Shown here in pieces: positions 47,191-58,560 of a stretch of DNA of 64,000 bases (within the stretch, counting starts at the first letter, position 1; each line of letters starts with the position of its first letter). The position numbers and the translations under genes are program-made. Under the pieces are notes generated by a model. That model did not search any database. It was not told the origin of the DNA and worked only from the letters and a program-made list of their open reading frames with translations. The stretch spans positions 1,075,756-1,139,755 of the forward strand of contig CM119263.1 of assembly GCA_051294375.1 (NCBI GenBank), read 5' to 3'. This DNA comes from Paraspadella gotoi. Taxonomy: Eukaryota > Chaetognatha.

Positions 47191-48592
47191 TCCAAAGACT
47201 CGGAACCCGAGTTGGATTAAAAATTTAGAAAAATCGTAATTTTAGTTGGGAATACAATTTTGAATTGGTTCACTTGGTCGAGGGATGTGCATTTGTGGAG
47301 TAATGCTTTTAGGATAAGAGCAGTTGCAAGTTTCTGCAACAGCGGATGATCAATTGGTGAACAAATGTGACTTGGAGTGACAAAGTCCCTCTAGCGGCAG
47401 CAGAAGGGAATCCGACTTTTTGTCCTACAATTCCCTATCGACACTCGAGGTTACGATGACCTGACAGCTTCTCCTTTGTCCTCNNNNNNNNNNTCGTCGT
47501 CGTCGTCGTCTCTCAAATTATCGTTCTAGTTGCTGTTGTTGTTGTTGTAGTAGCTAGCGGAACCATCTATCGATTTGACGGTCGATCATGTGTTCTTTTG
47601 TTTTCGCGCGAGGATTTACTTTCGAGTTCTCGGGCAGCTACTCTATAAGTCACGTTTCGCTCGGTCGGTCGGTCGGTCTGTCCATCAGTGTATCTCTCTT
47701 AAGATTTAAGTGTTCATAACTAAGGTAAAACTGCACTATTTTTATAAATACTTCGTTTTAGGGTAAATCACAGTAAGATGCTTCATGCTTAATGCTACAT
47801 ACTTGTCTTATAACGTGAATTTAGAAAACCGCGTAAGAAAGTCGACACATCATTTTTAACTTTCCGGTTCTTGTTTTATTCCAGCCGAGTTTTTTCGATC
47901 AAAAGCCAGAACAAAAAATGTTTCATCAATCATTTCAGTTCGAGAAAAAGTCGCTAACGCAGAATGAAAACCGGAAGCTTAAAATCCAGAGGGAGGAATA
48001 AATAAGAGAGTACCAAACAAAAGATCATGCGGATAGACAAAAGACACCGAGGAGAAAGGAAAGGATAGACAAGTAAACAGAAAGAGAGATAGTGACAGAA
48101 AGACAGATATTTTGTTCTGCGTTTGAACTCGCTGTCACAAATGGGTTTTCTATGGCGACAACCAGTTCGCGCCACCGGCCTTTCAACTCCCCCCCCCTTC
48201 TCGTACACAACCAGTTACTATGGCAACCATCTACTTCCGGAATTGGACCGCGATGGAAAGGAAGAGAAATTCTCTTTGGAAACTGAACACTCGTGGTTGT
48301 TGTTTTCGTTGTCGCGAGCGGAATGAAAACCAGAGATATCATATGGATTGAGTAAACGTTGACCATTTTGTGACAATTTTCCTCTTTACCGAAAAGGTTA
48401 GAAAGAGAAGGAGGAAAAAAATTAAAATACGTAGTAAAACCATTAATTTTGTAATTATGTTAGTATGTAAGTATGTTTCGATTATAGTACTCCAGAACCT
48501 AAAAGTACATCTAGCCATAAAAATCGACCAATCTACAAGTTTACCGTGAGCCGGTTTGTAACATAATTAAACTATGAACTTGAGAGGTTTTT

Positions 48593-49293
48593 CCCCTGCA
48601 AGCTTTCAATTCCAAGGACTCTCTTCACATTTTGTTATTCTCGACTTTTATCGACTCCCCAGCCATTACTTCTTGCGCTCCCATCAATTGATCAAGTGCG
48701 CACGTATAAATTATTATAGTTATGTTTCAATTGTTATTGAAAAAGACCCCTCTCAACGAACAACAACAACAACAAAAAAAACCAACAACAACAACGTACT
48801 CTTAGTTTCTCACCAATACGATCACGCTTCTGGTCTCCGTCCTCACGAATTTAGTTGNNNNNNNNNNNNNNNNNNNNNNNNNNNNNNNNNNNNNNNNNNN
48901 NNNNNNNNNNNNNNNNNNNNNNNNNNNNNNNNNNNNNNNNNNNNNNNNNNNNNNNNNNNNNNNNNNNNNNNNNNNNNNNNNNNNNNNNNNNNNNNNNNNN
49001 NNNNNNNNNNNNNNNNNNNNNNNNNNNNNTAAAAATCGACCAATCTACAAGTTTACCGTGAGCCGGTTCACAAATTCGTGAGACGACCGAAGCGTGATCG
49101 TATTGTGAGAAACTAAGAGTACGTTGTTGTTGTTGTTGTTTTTGTTGTTGTTGTTGTTGTTGAGAGTGGTCTTTTCATACAATTGAAACATACTATGAAA
49201 TATTATACCACTTCATTGATAGGGAACCCAGGTAATCTGGGAGTGAATAAGCGAGACTGTGAGAGAGTCTTGATTGAAAGCTTGCAGGGACCT
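48593..49293. repeat. Inverted repeat with an assembly gap at its centre
   Basis: Minus strand of 48593-48857 matches plus strand 49067-49293: AAATTCGTGAG, GTGATCGTATTG, AACTAAGAGTACGTTGTTG, CAATTGAAACATA and AAAGCTTGCAGGG in the same order. The 172-N gap lies between the arms. Confidence 0.7.
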
Positions 49294-49631
49294 GCTAAGT
49301 CATTATGTTTATTATGTTACATTAAAAATGCTATTTCCTTTTTTAAATATTTAACAATTTACTGAAATCATCATTGCTTTAGGCTTCGCTCCTTCTAGCA
49401 GTAAAAGCGGCTAAAACATTTTGGGCAAAATATTACGATCATATTGTGATTAAATTTACGGGTTTTTTTCGACGAAAAATAATTTATCGGAAATTTTGTG
49501 AATTTTTTTTTGTGAAAAAAAACGATGATGATCGAAGGTGATTCGATTTTCACAACGACGACGACGACGATGAAGATGATGATGACGAAAATGAAAAATC
49601 GGCCTGAAATTTGGAAATGATACAAACGATG

Positions 49632-49667
<36 letters not shown>

Positions 49668-51242
49668 GAAGGAAGGAAGGAAGAAAAGTAAAAAGACAGA
49701 AAGGGAGAGAAACAGAAATGGAGAGACAGAAAAGGAGGAAGAAAAAATTTCACAGACAGAAATGGAAACAAGAAAAAAGAAGAGCTCAGACCGTCGCGCC
49801 TCCTGGGCGGCGACGACGACGACGACGACGATGGTGACGACGAAGGCGACGTCATTGGACGGACGTCGCGTGTAAAACGCGATTGGTTGAGCGACAATTC
49901 GCTGAACGTCATCGCACGTGATTCTCAAATTTGAGAGAGAGGATGACGCGGAAATAAGAGGTAGGNNNNNNNNNNNNNNNNNNNNNNNNNNNNNNNNNNN
50001 NNNNNNNNNNNNNNNNNNNNNNNNNNNNNNNNNNNNNNNNNNNNNNNNNNNNNNNNNNNNNNNNNNNNNNNNNNNNNNNNNNNNNNNNNNNNNNNNNNNN
50101 NNNNNNNNNNNNNNNNNNNNNNNNNNNNNNNNNNNNNNNNNNNNNNNNNNNNNNNNNNNNNNNNNNNNNNNNNNNNNNNNNNNNNNNNNNNNNNNNNNNN
50201 NNNNNNNNNNNNNNNNNNNNNNNNNNNNNNNNNNNNNNNNNNNNNNNNNNNNNNNNNNNNNNNNNNNNNNNNNNNNNNNNNNNNNNNNNNNNNNNNNNNN
50301 NNNNNNNNNNNNNNNNNNNNNNNNNNNNNNNNNNNNNNNNNNNNNNNNNNNNNNNNNNNNNNNNNNNNNNNNNNNNNNNNNNNNNNNNNNNNNNNNNNNN
50401 NNNNNNNNNNNNNNNNNNNNNNNNNNNNNNNNNNNNNNNNNNNNNNNNNNNNNNNNNNNNNNNNNNNNNNNNNNNNNNNNNNNNNNNNNNNNNNNNNNNN
50501 NNNNNNNNNNNNNNNNNNNNNNNNNNNNNNNNNNNNNNNNNNNNNNNNNNNNNNNNNNNNNNNNNNNNNNNNNNNNNNNNNNNNNNNNNNNNNNNNNNNN
50601 NNNNNNNNNNNNNNNNNNNNNNNNNNNNNNNNNNNNNNNNNNNNNNNNNNNNNNNNNNNNNNNNNNNNNNNNNNNNNNNNNNNNNNNNGAAAACAACACT
50701 AGAATCTCCGAGACAGGCTGGCCTTTGCAATAATTGACTTCCTTTTCTTCTCTTTATGCCGACATTTTTTTTCTTTTTGTTCGATGCGGAACCGACAGAC
50801 CGACAGACCGACAGACCGAAAGAGAGATGGGTACAGAGAAGGAGGCAGATGGGAAAGAGATGGCCTTAATTGGGAGGAGATGGGTCAAGAGATGGGGCAA
50901 ATAAGAAATAGATAGCGTAAGAAAATGAGAGAGAGATTGATTTTTGATTGACATTTAATTATGCTCATAATGTTAAATAAAAACACACATTTACAAATAC
51001 AGGGATGCGTAAGATGCAGAGAGAGAGAGATTTGATTTTTTTTGATTTATTATGCTCAAAAAATGTAATGTTTAACACAGTATAACAGATGTAACAGTTA
51101 ATGAGCCGTAACATATACCATGTATGTACACATTTTAAAGAAATGTAAATAAATTTAACAAAACAAAAAATACAAAGTGGACTAATTATATACAATAGTT
51201 TTAAATTTCAGTATTTACACATAGTTCAGGGGAGAGGGGGGA

Positions 51243-51370
51243 AGGAAGAGAGAGAGCGAGAGAGCGAGAGAGCGCAGATGAGCGAGAGAGCGAGAGAGCG
51301 AGAGAGCGAGCGAGAGAGCGAGAGAGCGAGAGAGCAGAAGGAGAGCGATTGAGAGCGAGAGAGAGAGACT
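51243..51370 (+). repeat. GAGAGC repeat in copy A
   Basis: Hexanucleotide GAGAGC array; counterparts at about 54450-54550 and 63705-63820. Confidence 0.9.
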
Positions 51371-53305
51371 TTGTAAGCCAAACGTCATATCTTTATAGCT
51401 TTATTTCAATTGTTCGACCTACTGATGTTGTTATTGTTGTTATTATTGTTACTGTTGTTGTACACAGAATCGTCAGCGAACTATTAAACCTGCAGCTAAA
51501 ATAAGATCTCGAAATTATAAATTCTTTAATCTGGTTTCGTGATTGGATTTCGTCTTCTTGACCTCGAGGGATCGACCATCGCCAGATTTTTAGATGAGAT
51601 GATTATCATGATATCAGTTTTCTTGAGGAAAGTCATTTTATATTTAACATTTATTTTTTGATGATTTTAATAATTATGTTCCCAAGTTTGATAATCTCAA
51701 GTTTTAAAGAAGAGAGTCCCGTCGTCAGTAGCAGCCAAGCGATGAGTCGGAGATACCGAGATCCGTTGAGCAATAAAAACGTTGTCCGTATGTCCGTTCC
51801 TAAGTCGAGGACATTCAGACAGACGTGGAGGATGAGTGGGACGAGAGAAGTAGTCATGGCCGTTTTTGCATTTGTATTTGCATTTGATTTAAAAAAACAA
51901 AACAAGCTCAAACGAAATGAAACAAAAAACAAAGAAAAAAAAGGTTTTTATTGACTTTTTACTTCTAATGAGTTCCAAATGAGAAGAAATTATTTCCGCG
52001 GTGACGGAAAAGTAAGTAACGCGGTAAGGTAAGTATTACTTACTTAGTAATGAGGAAAGTAATAAGCTTAATAAGGTGGTGTAATGAAAATATTGAGCGA
52101 TTGAACATTATTTTTTGGCTGCCTTTGTACATATACTTAACAAAATTTAAATCTTTTAAATAATTTTTTTAGCATAACAGTATAGCAAAATCTATTTTCT
52201 CTGTAGTAATATCCTTATAAAATCATGAAATTTCAAAATGAATTAAGAACAGATTCGGATTCACTGTAAAAAAAACTTTTGTAACCAATCCACAGAGCTC
52301 TTTTAACTCCCTCCCTTACCCCATGTACCTTCTGTACATCACACCAGGATACTATGATGGCAAACCATCAACTATCCGGAAATTGAACGCTGTGCAATTG
52401 GAACCGCTGAAGAGAAAGATTCTTATTTGGAAACGAGAAACATCGGTTTTTGTTTTCGATTGTCGCGAGGGAGATGAAAGAATCACAGAAGATATCTATA
52501 TGGATTGAGTAATAGATGATTTGTGGACATTTCCTCTTTACCGAAAGGTTAGAAAGAGAAGGAGGAAATTAAAATAACGTAGTAAAAACCATTAATTTTG
52601 TAATTAGTTAGTATGTAAGTATGTTTCGATTATAGTACTCCAGAACCTAAAAGTACATCTAGCCATAAAAATGAACCAATCTACAGTTTACCAAGGAGAG
52701 CGCGGTCTAAATTCGTGAGAACGACGAGCGTGATCGTATTGTTGAGAACTAAGAGTAGTTGTTGTTGTTGTTGTTGTTTTGTGTGTTGTTGTTGTTGTTG
52801 TTTTTGTTATGAGTGGTCTCTTTTCATACAATTGAACATACTATGAAATATTATATACTGACAACAGTGTACGGTAATATACGAAGTGGATTGATGAACC
52901 CAGGTAATCTGGGAGTGAATAAGCGAGACTGTGAGAAGTCTTGATTGAAAGCTGGCAGGGACTTGCTAAAGTCATTATGTTTATTATGTTACATTAAAAA
53001 TGCTATTTCCTTTTTAAATATTTAAACAATTTACTGGAAATCATCATTGCTTTAGGGCTTCGCTCCTTCTAGCAGTAAAAGCGGCTAAACATTTTGGGCA
53101 AAATATTACGATCAATATTGTGATTAAATTTACGGGTTTTTTTTCGACGAAAAATTTTATCTGGAAATTTTGTGAATTTTTTTTGTGAAAAAAAACGATG
53201 AGAATCGAAGGTGATTCGATTTTTCACAACGACGACGACGACGATGAAATGATAGATTGACGAAAATGAAAATCGGCCTGAAATTTGGAAATGATACAAA
53301 CGATG

Positions 53306-53341
<36 letters not shown>

Positions 53342-53710
53342 AGGAGAAGAGGAGAAGGAAGAGAGAGAGAGAAAAGAAAAAGAGAGAGAAAAAAGGAGAA
53401 GGAAGGAAGGGAGAACAGTAAAAGAAGAAGGGAGAGAAACAAAATGGAGAGACAGAAAAGGAGGAAGAAAAAATTTTCACAGACAGAAATGGAAACAAGA
53501 AAAAAGAAGAGCTCAGACCGCGCGCCTCCTGGCGCGGCGACGACGACGACGACGACGATGGTGACGACGAAGGCGAAGTCATTGACGGACGTCGCGTGTA
53601 AATACGCGATTGGTTGAGCGACAATTCGCTGAACGTCATCGCACGTGATTCTCAAATTTGAGAGAGAGGATGACGCGGAAATAAGAGGTAGGTTCTGGGG
53701 GAGGGGGGGA

Positions 53711-53757
<47 letters not shown>

Positions 53758-54023
53758 AGGAGAGAAAGAAACAGAAGAGCAGAGAGAGAGATGAGAGAGA
53801 GAGAAGAGAGCAGAGAGAGAGGACAGAGAGAGAGACAGAAAGAGACAGCGAGGAGAACAAGAGAAAGAAAGAAATAGAGAGAAATCGGAGTTTTCTCTCC
53901 GTAACTGCGAGAAAAATTCGACTCGCTCAAAAACGTGGAACCCTTTCCATGGACCCGATTTCCGGGAAAGACGCACCCATAAATATTTAATCGAGCGGGT
54001 GTGTCTTGAGATAGAGATGAAGT

Positions 54024-54027
<4 letters not shown>

Positions 54028-54121
<94 letters not shown>
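54028..54121 (+). repeat. (GA)n microsatellite in copy B
   Basis: Falls within the stretch that is missing (N) in copy A. Confidence 0.9.
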
Positions 54122-54122
<1 letters not shown>

Positions 54123-55879
54123 ACGAGACGAAACAACACTAGAATCTCGAGACAGGCTGGCCTTTGCAATAATTGACTTCCTTTTCTTCTCTTTATGCCG
54201 ACATTTTTTTTCTTTTTGTTCGATGCAGACACCGACAGACCGACAGACCGAAAGAGAGATGGGTACAGAGAAGAGAGGCAGATGGGAAAGAGATGGCCTT
54301 AATTGGGAGGAGATGGGTCAGAGATGGGGCAAATAAGAAATAGATAGCGTAAGAAATTGAGAGAGAGATTGATTGATTTGATTATTATGCTATAATGTTA
54401 ATAAAACACATTTACAATCACAGGATCGTAAGAGTAGAGAAGAGAGAGAGAGAGAGAGCGGAGAGAGAGCGATGAGACGAGAGAGCGAGTGAGCGAGAGA
54501 GCGAGAGAGCGAGAGAGCGAGAGAGCGAGAGAGAGAGAGAGAGGAGAGAAGAGACTTTGTAAGCCAAACGTCATATCTTTATAGCTTTATTTCAATTGTT
54601 CGACCTACTGATGTTGTTATTGTTGTTAATTATTGTTACTGTTGTTGTACACAGAATCGTCAGCGAACTATTAAACCTGCAGCTAAAATAAGATCTCGAA
54701 ATTATACAATTCTTTAATCTGGTTTCGTGATTGGATTTCCGTCTCTTGACCTCGAGGGATCGACCATCGCCAGATTTTTAGATGAGATGATTATCATGAT
54801 ATCAGTTTTCTTGAGGAAAGTCATTTTATATTTAACATTTATTTTTTGGATGATTTTAAATAATTATGTTCCAAGTTTGATAATCTCAAGTTTTAAAGAA
54901 GAGGAGTCCCGTCGTCAGTAGCAGCAAGCGATGAGTCGGAGATACCGAGATCCGTTGAGCAATAAAAAACGTTGTCCGTATGTCCGTAAGTCGAGGACAT
55001 TCAGACAGACGTGGAGGATGAGTGGGACGGAGAAGTTAGTCATGGCCGTTTTTGCATTTGTATTTGCATTTGATTTAAAAAAACAAAACAAGGCTCAAAC
55101 GAAATGAAACAAAAAACAAGAAAAAAAAGGTTTTTATTGACTTTTTAACTTCTAATGAGTTCCAAATGAGAAGAAATATTTCCGCGGTGACGGAAAAGTA
55201 AGTAACGCGGTAAGGTAAGTATTACTTACTTAGTAATGAGGAAAGTAATAAGCTTAATAAGGTGGTGTAATGAAAATATTGAGCGATTGAACATTATTTT
55301 TTGGCTGCCTTTGTACATATACTTAACAAAAATTTAAATCTTTTAAATACGATTTCCCTTGGGCTACAAGATATAGCAAAAAGGTAATCGATTTGGCATA
55401 GACAAAAAATTCGCGGTTAACTTTCCGACTGGGATACCAATGGACAATTTTAATGAGTTTTTTATAAATTACAATATTAAAAGTTAGCCTAATATAAAAT
55501 CAATACAGTAGAATAAAAAAAATTAAAAAATGGTTTAAATTTTTTTTAAAAATGAAAAAATATCAATGCATCAATCCATAATCTATGAACAATTTTTCTT
55601 TCGTTTGAGTCCATAACCATTATTCTATTTTTAATAGTTTATTTGTAATAAAATTTTTCTTTTAAAAATATTATTTTAATTTGTTTCAAATAATTTAAAT
55701 TTAAAAATTATAAACTATGCAAATGATTTGAAGAAAAATTTCATATCTATAAAGGACTTAACCTATCCTAATATCAGGCCTTCAAATACACATATATAGT
55801 AGAGTTTATATTATATGATGTTTTGACATAGAAAATAAAATAATTTTATAAAATTAAATTATTGAAAAAATTTTAACTT

Positions 55880-56092
55880 TTGAATTTTTCTTTAGCAATA
55901 ATAAACATAATTATAATTAATTGTTTCATGATGCCTTTTAATATAGCTACTGTCAGTTGTATCATTCCAATTATAATATTTATAACTTTTTTTATTTTTA
56001 ATAATATGGACTCTCATACTTTACTTACTTTTGAAAAATCCAAAAATTCTGGTATAAAATTATGTATGGAACAGACGAAAACTTTTTTTTAA
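55880..56092 (+). pseudogene. Short ORF in left arm of the AT-rich insertion
   Basis: Ends IKLCMEQTKTFF and begins near MMPFN. It corresponds to the minus-strand ORF of the right arm with frameshifts between them. Not recognised; may be a decayed exon, since a T-rich tract plus TTTAG precedes it. Confidence 0.3.
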
Positions 56093-57679
56093 CATCATGC
56101 TATTTAATGTTTAACTGGATATAATATTATATCCTTGGACAAAATTTAAAAAAGTTTTAAAACAATCCCAACTAGAGCATTTTAAGGTTGTTCAAATGTA
56201 TAATATATTTTGATATTCGGACAGCTTTCGTAGGTTTTAACTTAATTCAGTAGGCCTCCCTTTATAATGACAGAAAGCAGTATATTTAACAGGTTTTTTT
56301 ATTGAGTGGGGCATCAAAGTTCTCAATACATATTAACATCAGTATATTGTTAAGTAAAGTTAATTTCTTTAAATTTTTGAAAAACATTTTACTTTCTTTT
56401 CTATAATTTTCTTTGACACGCAAAACATTCTTTGAAATTACGCGAAAGAGAATGTAAAAAATAAATAGATGACGTACCAATAGTTAGAGTTATGTTCTAG
56501 GAATAGTATGAAAAAAAAACCTTGTTTAAAAATTTGATCGGGAAGTGGGGGTAAACTAAGGCTTACCAACCCGTATCTCCATGCTTGATCGTTCTCTCAA
56601 TAATAATTTTCTTTAATTTAATACATTTGAACAGGGAAAAAAAAGAAAAATCAGAAATGCAGGTGGCAAAGGTAAGCAGCCTGGTACGGAGGAGAAAAGT
56701 TCATGTCACATAACGATGACACAATTGACTTAAATATAATGACCTTTTTATGTCTGCGTAGGGTGGGGCAGTAAAGAAAACCTTAAAAAATGCAATCATT
56801 AAAGTCAAGTCAATGAACCCTCTTTCGCGAACTTTTTTTTCTTCTTAATTAAAAATGGATGATAAATAATAAGAATTAAAATTCCCTTTATAAAGGTTGT
56901 TATAATTTAGACAAAGAAAATTAGCAATAAAATTTCAAACACAATGATGTCTTGTTTGTCAAATATGTCAGCAGTTACAGTAATTTTTTAAAATTTATGT
57001 ATGATAAACAAGCCAGTATATCAACTTTTTCCTTTGCAGTTGAAGATAATGAAAAAATGATTTATTTTTTTTTTCACAGACAAGAAGGTAGACGTTCAGA
57101 CTGTTTATACAAGCTGAAAACATTTTTATTATTTATCATTTTTCCATATTTAAAAAAAAATTTTATCAAGCTACTACAAATTTTTGCTTTGTTTTTATAC
57201 TTTAACTAAAAACAAAATACAAGCAAATTTATAAAGGTAGAGAAAAAATTTATGATAATTAAATGTAATTTCCAGAACTTTCTCTTTCAATTTACAAAAG
57301 AATAAACAAAAAATTTCATTATGTCTTCATTGAAATTTGGTAATGGCAAAAAACTGTTATACTTTTAACTTCGTATTTAAAATAAAAACTGTGGTAAAGA
57401 TTTATGATAAAATTAACAAAACTGTTCTAGATGTGTCCCATTGATTAGGGCTTTAATTTGATTACACACACCCGTGACAATGCTCCCCATCTTTTTTTTC
57501 AAAAGATATTCAAAAAATAACTTTTTTTTATACTTTTTTGGCATCTGGCAGTTTTTTTTAAACAAACCCGAACTTTTTGCCTCACTAAAAAATGTCTAGT
57601 TTGGAACTGTTTAAAACTTTAAAATTTTGTCAAGGATGACTAATAATATCACTCCACAAATATTAAATAGCATCTTGGT

Positions 57680-57862
57680 TTAAAAAATAGTTTTCGTCTG
57701 TTTCATACATAACTTTTTAATATCAGCTAGATTTTTAGATTTTGCTCGCAAAGTTAAGTTAAATAATAGGCAGTCAGTATTACTAAAAATAAAAGAAGTT
57801 GAATTCCAATTATTATAATTGAAAGGATACAACTGACCACAGTGCTGGATAAAAAGCATCAT
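57680..57862 (-). pseudogene. Short ORF in right arm of the AT-rich insertion
   Basis: MMLFIQHCGQLYPFNYNNWN to IKKLCMKQTKTIF, 60 codons. Counterpart of the ORF at 55880. A further open stretch at 58360-58460 (HGSRFTSILIGTGVHKELRM, then a possible AAAAAG|GTAATT donor) may be a companion exon. Confidence 0.3.
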
Positions 57863-58560
57863 GAAACAATTAATTAAAAATTTATGTTCATTAATGCTAA
57901 AAAAAAATTCAAAGTATAAATTTTTTTCAATATTTTTAATTATTTAAATTATGTATTGTTCCCATATCAAAACATTAATCATATAAACTTACTTATATGT
58001 ATTTGAAAGCCTATATTAGGTAGGTAAGATCCCTCTTAAATAATAAAACTTTTCTTTCAATCGATTGGCATAGTTATAATTTTTTTAATTTAAATTACTG
58101 AAAAAAAAATCTAAATAATATATTTAATTAAAGAAAATTTATTATCAAAATAACTATTTAAAAGATAGAATAATGGTTATGGACTCAAACGAAAGAAAAA
58201 TTGTTCATAGGGGATTAATGGATGATGGCATGATAATTTTTATTTTTAAAAAATTGTAAACCATTTTTTATATGTCCTTTTTTATTCTACTTATTGATTT
58301 TATATAGTAATTTAAATATTAATTTATAAAAACTGTCATCTAGGAAAATTTGAATTACCTTTTTTGTGTAGACCAAAGGTCCGGAAACGTTATCCCGGGA
58401 CATTCTCAATTCCTTGTGCACTCCAGTGCCGATTAAAATCGATGTAAAACGAGAACCGTGAAAAATCTTATTTTCTCTGTAGTAATATCCCTTATAAATC
58501 ATTTAAAATTTCAAAATGATCACAGAAACCAGATTCGGATTCACTGTAAAAAAAACTTTT

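Larger units (their letters stand above)
48150..52284 (+). repeat. Large repeated unit, copy A
   Basis: Shares, in order, with copies B and C: the GATTATAGTACTCCAGAACC segment, a (TTG)n tract, GGCTTCGCTCC, a GAC run, (GA)n tracts, GACAGGCTGGCCTTTGCAAT, a GAGAGC tract and TGCAGCTAAAATAAGATCTC. It contains N runs 48858-49029 and 49966-50688; the second falls on the (GA)n part that copy B shows to be about 437 bp. Confidence 0.8.
55382..58463. mobile_element. AT-rich insertion of about 3.08 kb with long inverted ends
   Basis: Absent from the related copy at 52.19 kb, where TATAGCAAAA runs directly into TCTATTTTCTCTG; here the two halves are separated. The first about 800 bases (to 56190) match the reverse complement of the last about 870 (from 57595), including GAACAATTTTTCTTTCGTTT and GAGTCCATAACCATTATTCT. 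Both arms contain a short ORF ending KLCMEQTKTFF or KLCMKQTKTIF. No transposase is recognised. Could be a foldback/TIR element or an inverted pair of gene fragments. Confidence 0.6.
52285..58560 (+). repeat. Large repeated unit, copy B, split by insertion
   Basis: Aligns with copy A through 55381 and again from 58463 to about 58560 (TTTTCTCTGTAGTAATATCC, GATTCGGATTCACTG). The AT-rich insertion lies between. Confidence 0.75.

Noticed and set aside
49395-50730. Long ORFs across N runs (also 4227-4644, 5132-6151, 15469-16551, 43406-44812)
   Set aside because: Open only because N codons hold no stops.
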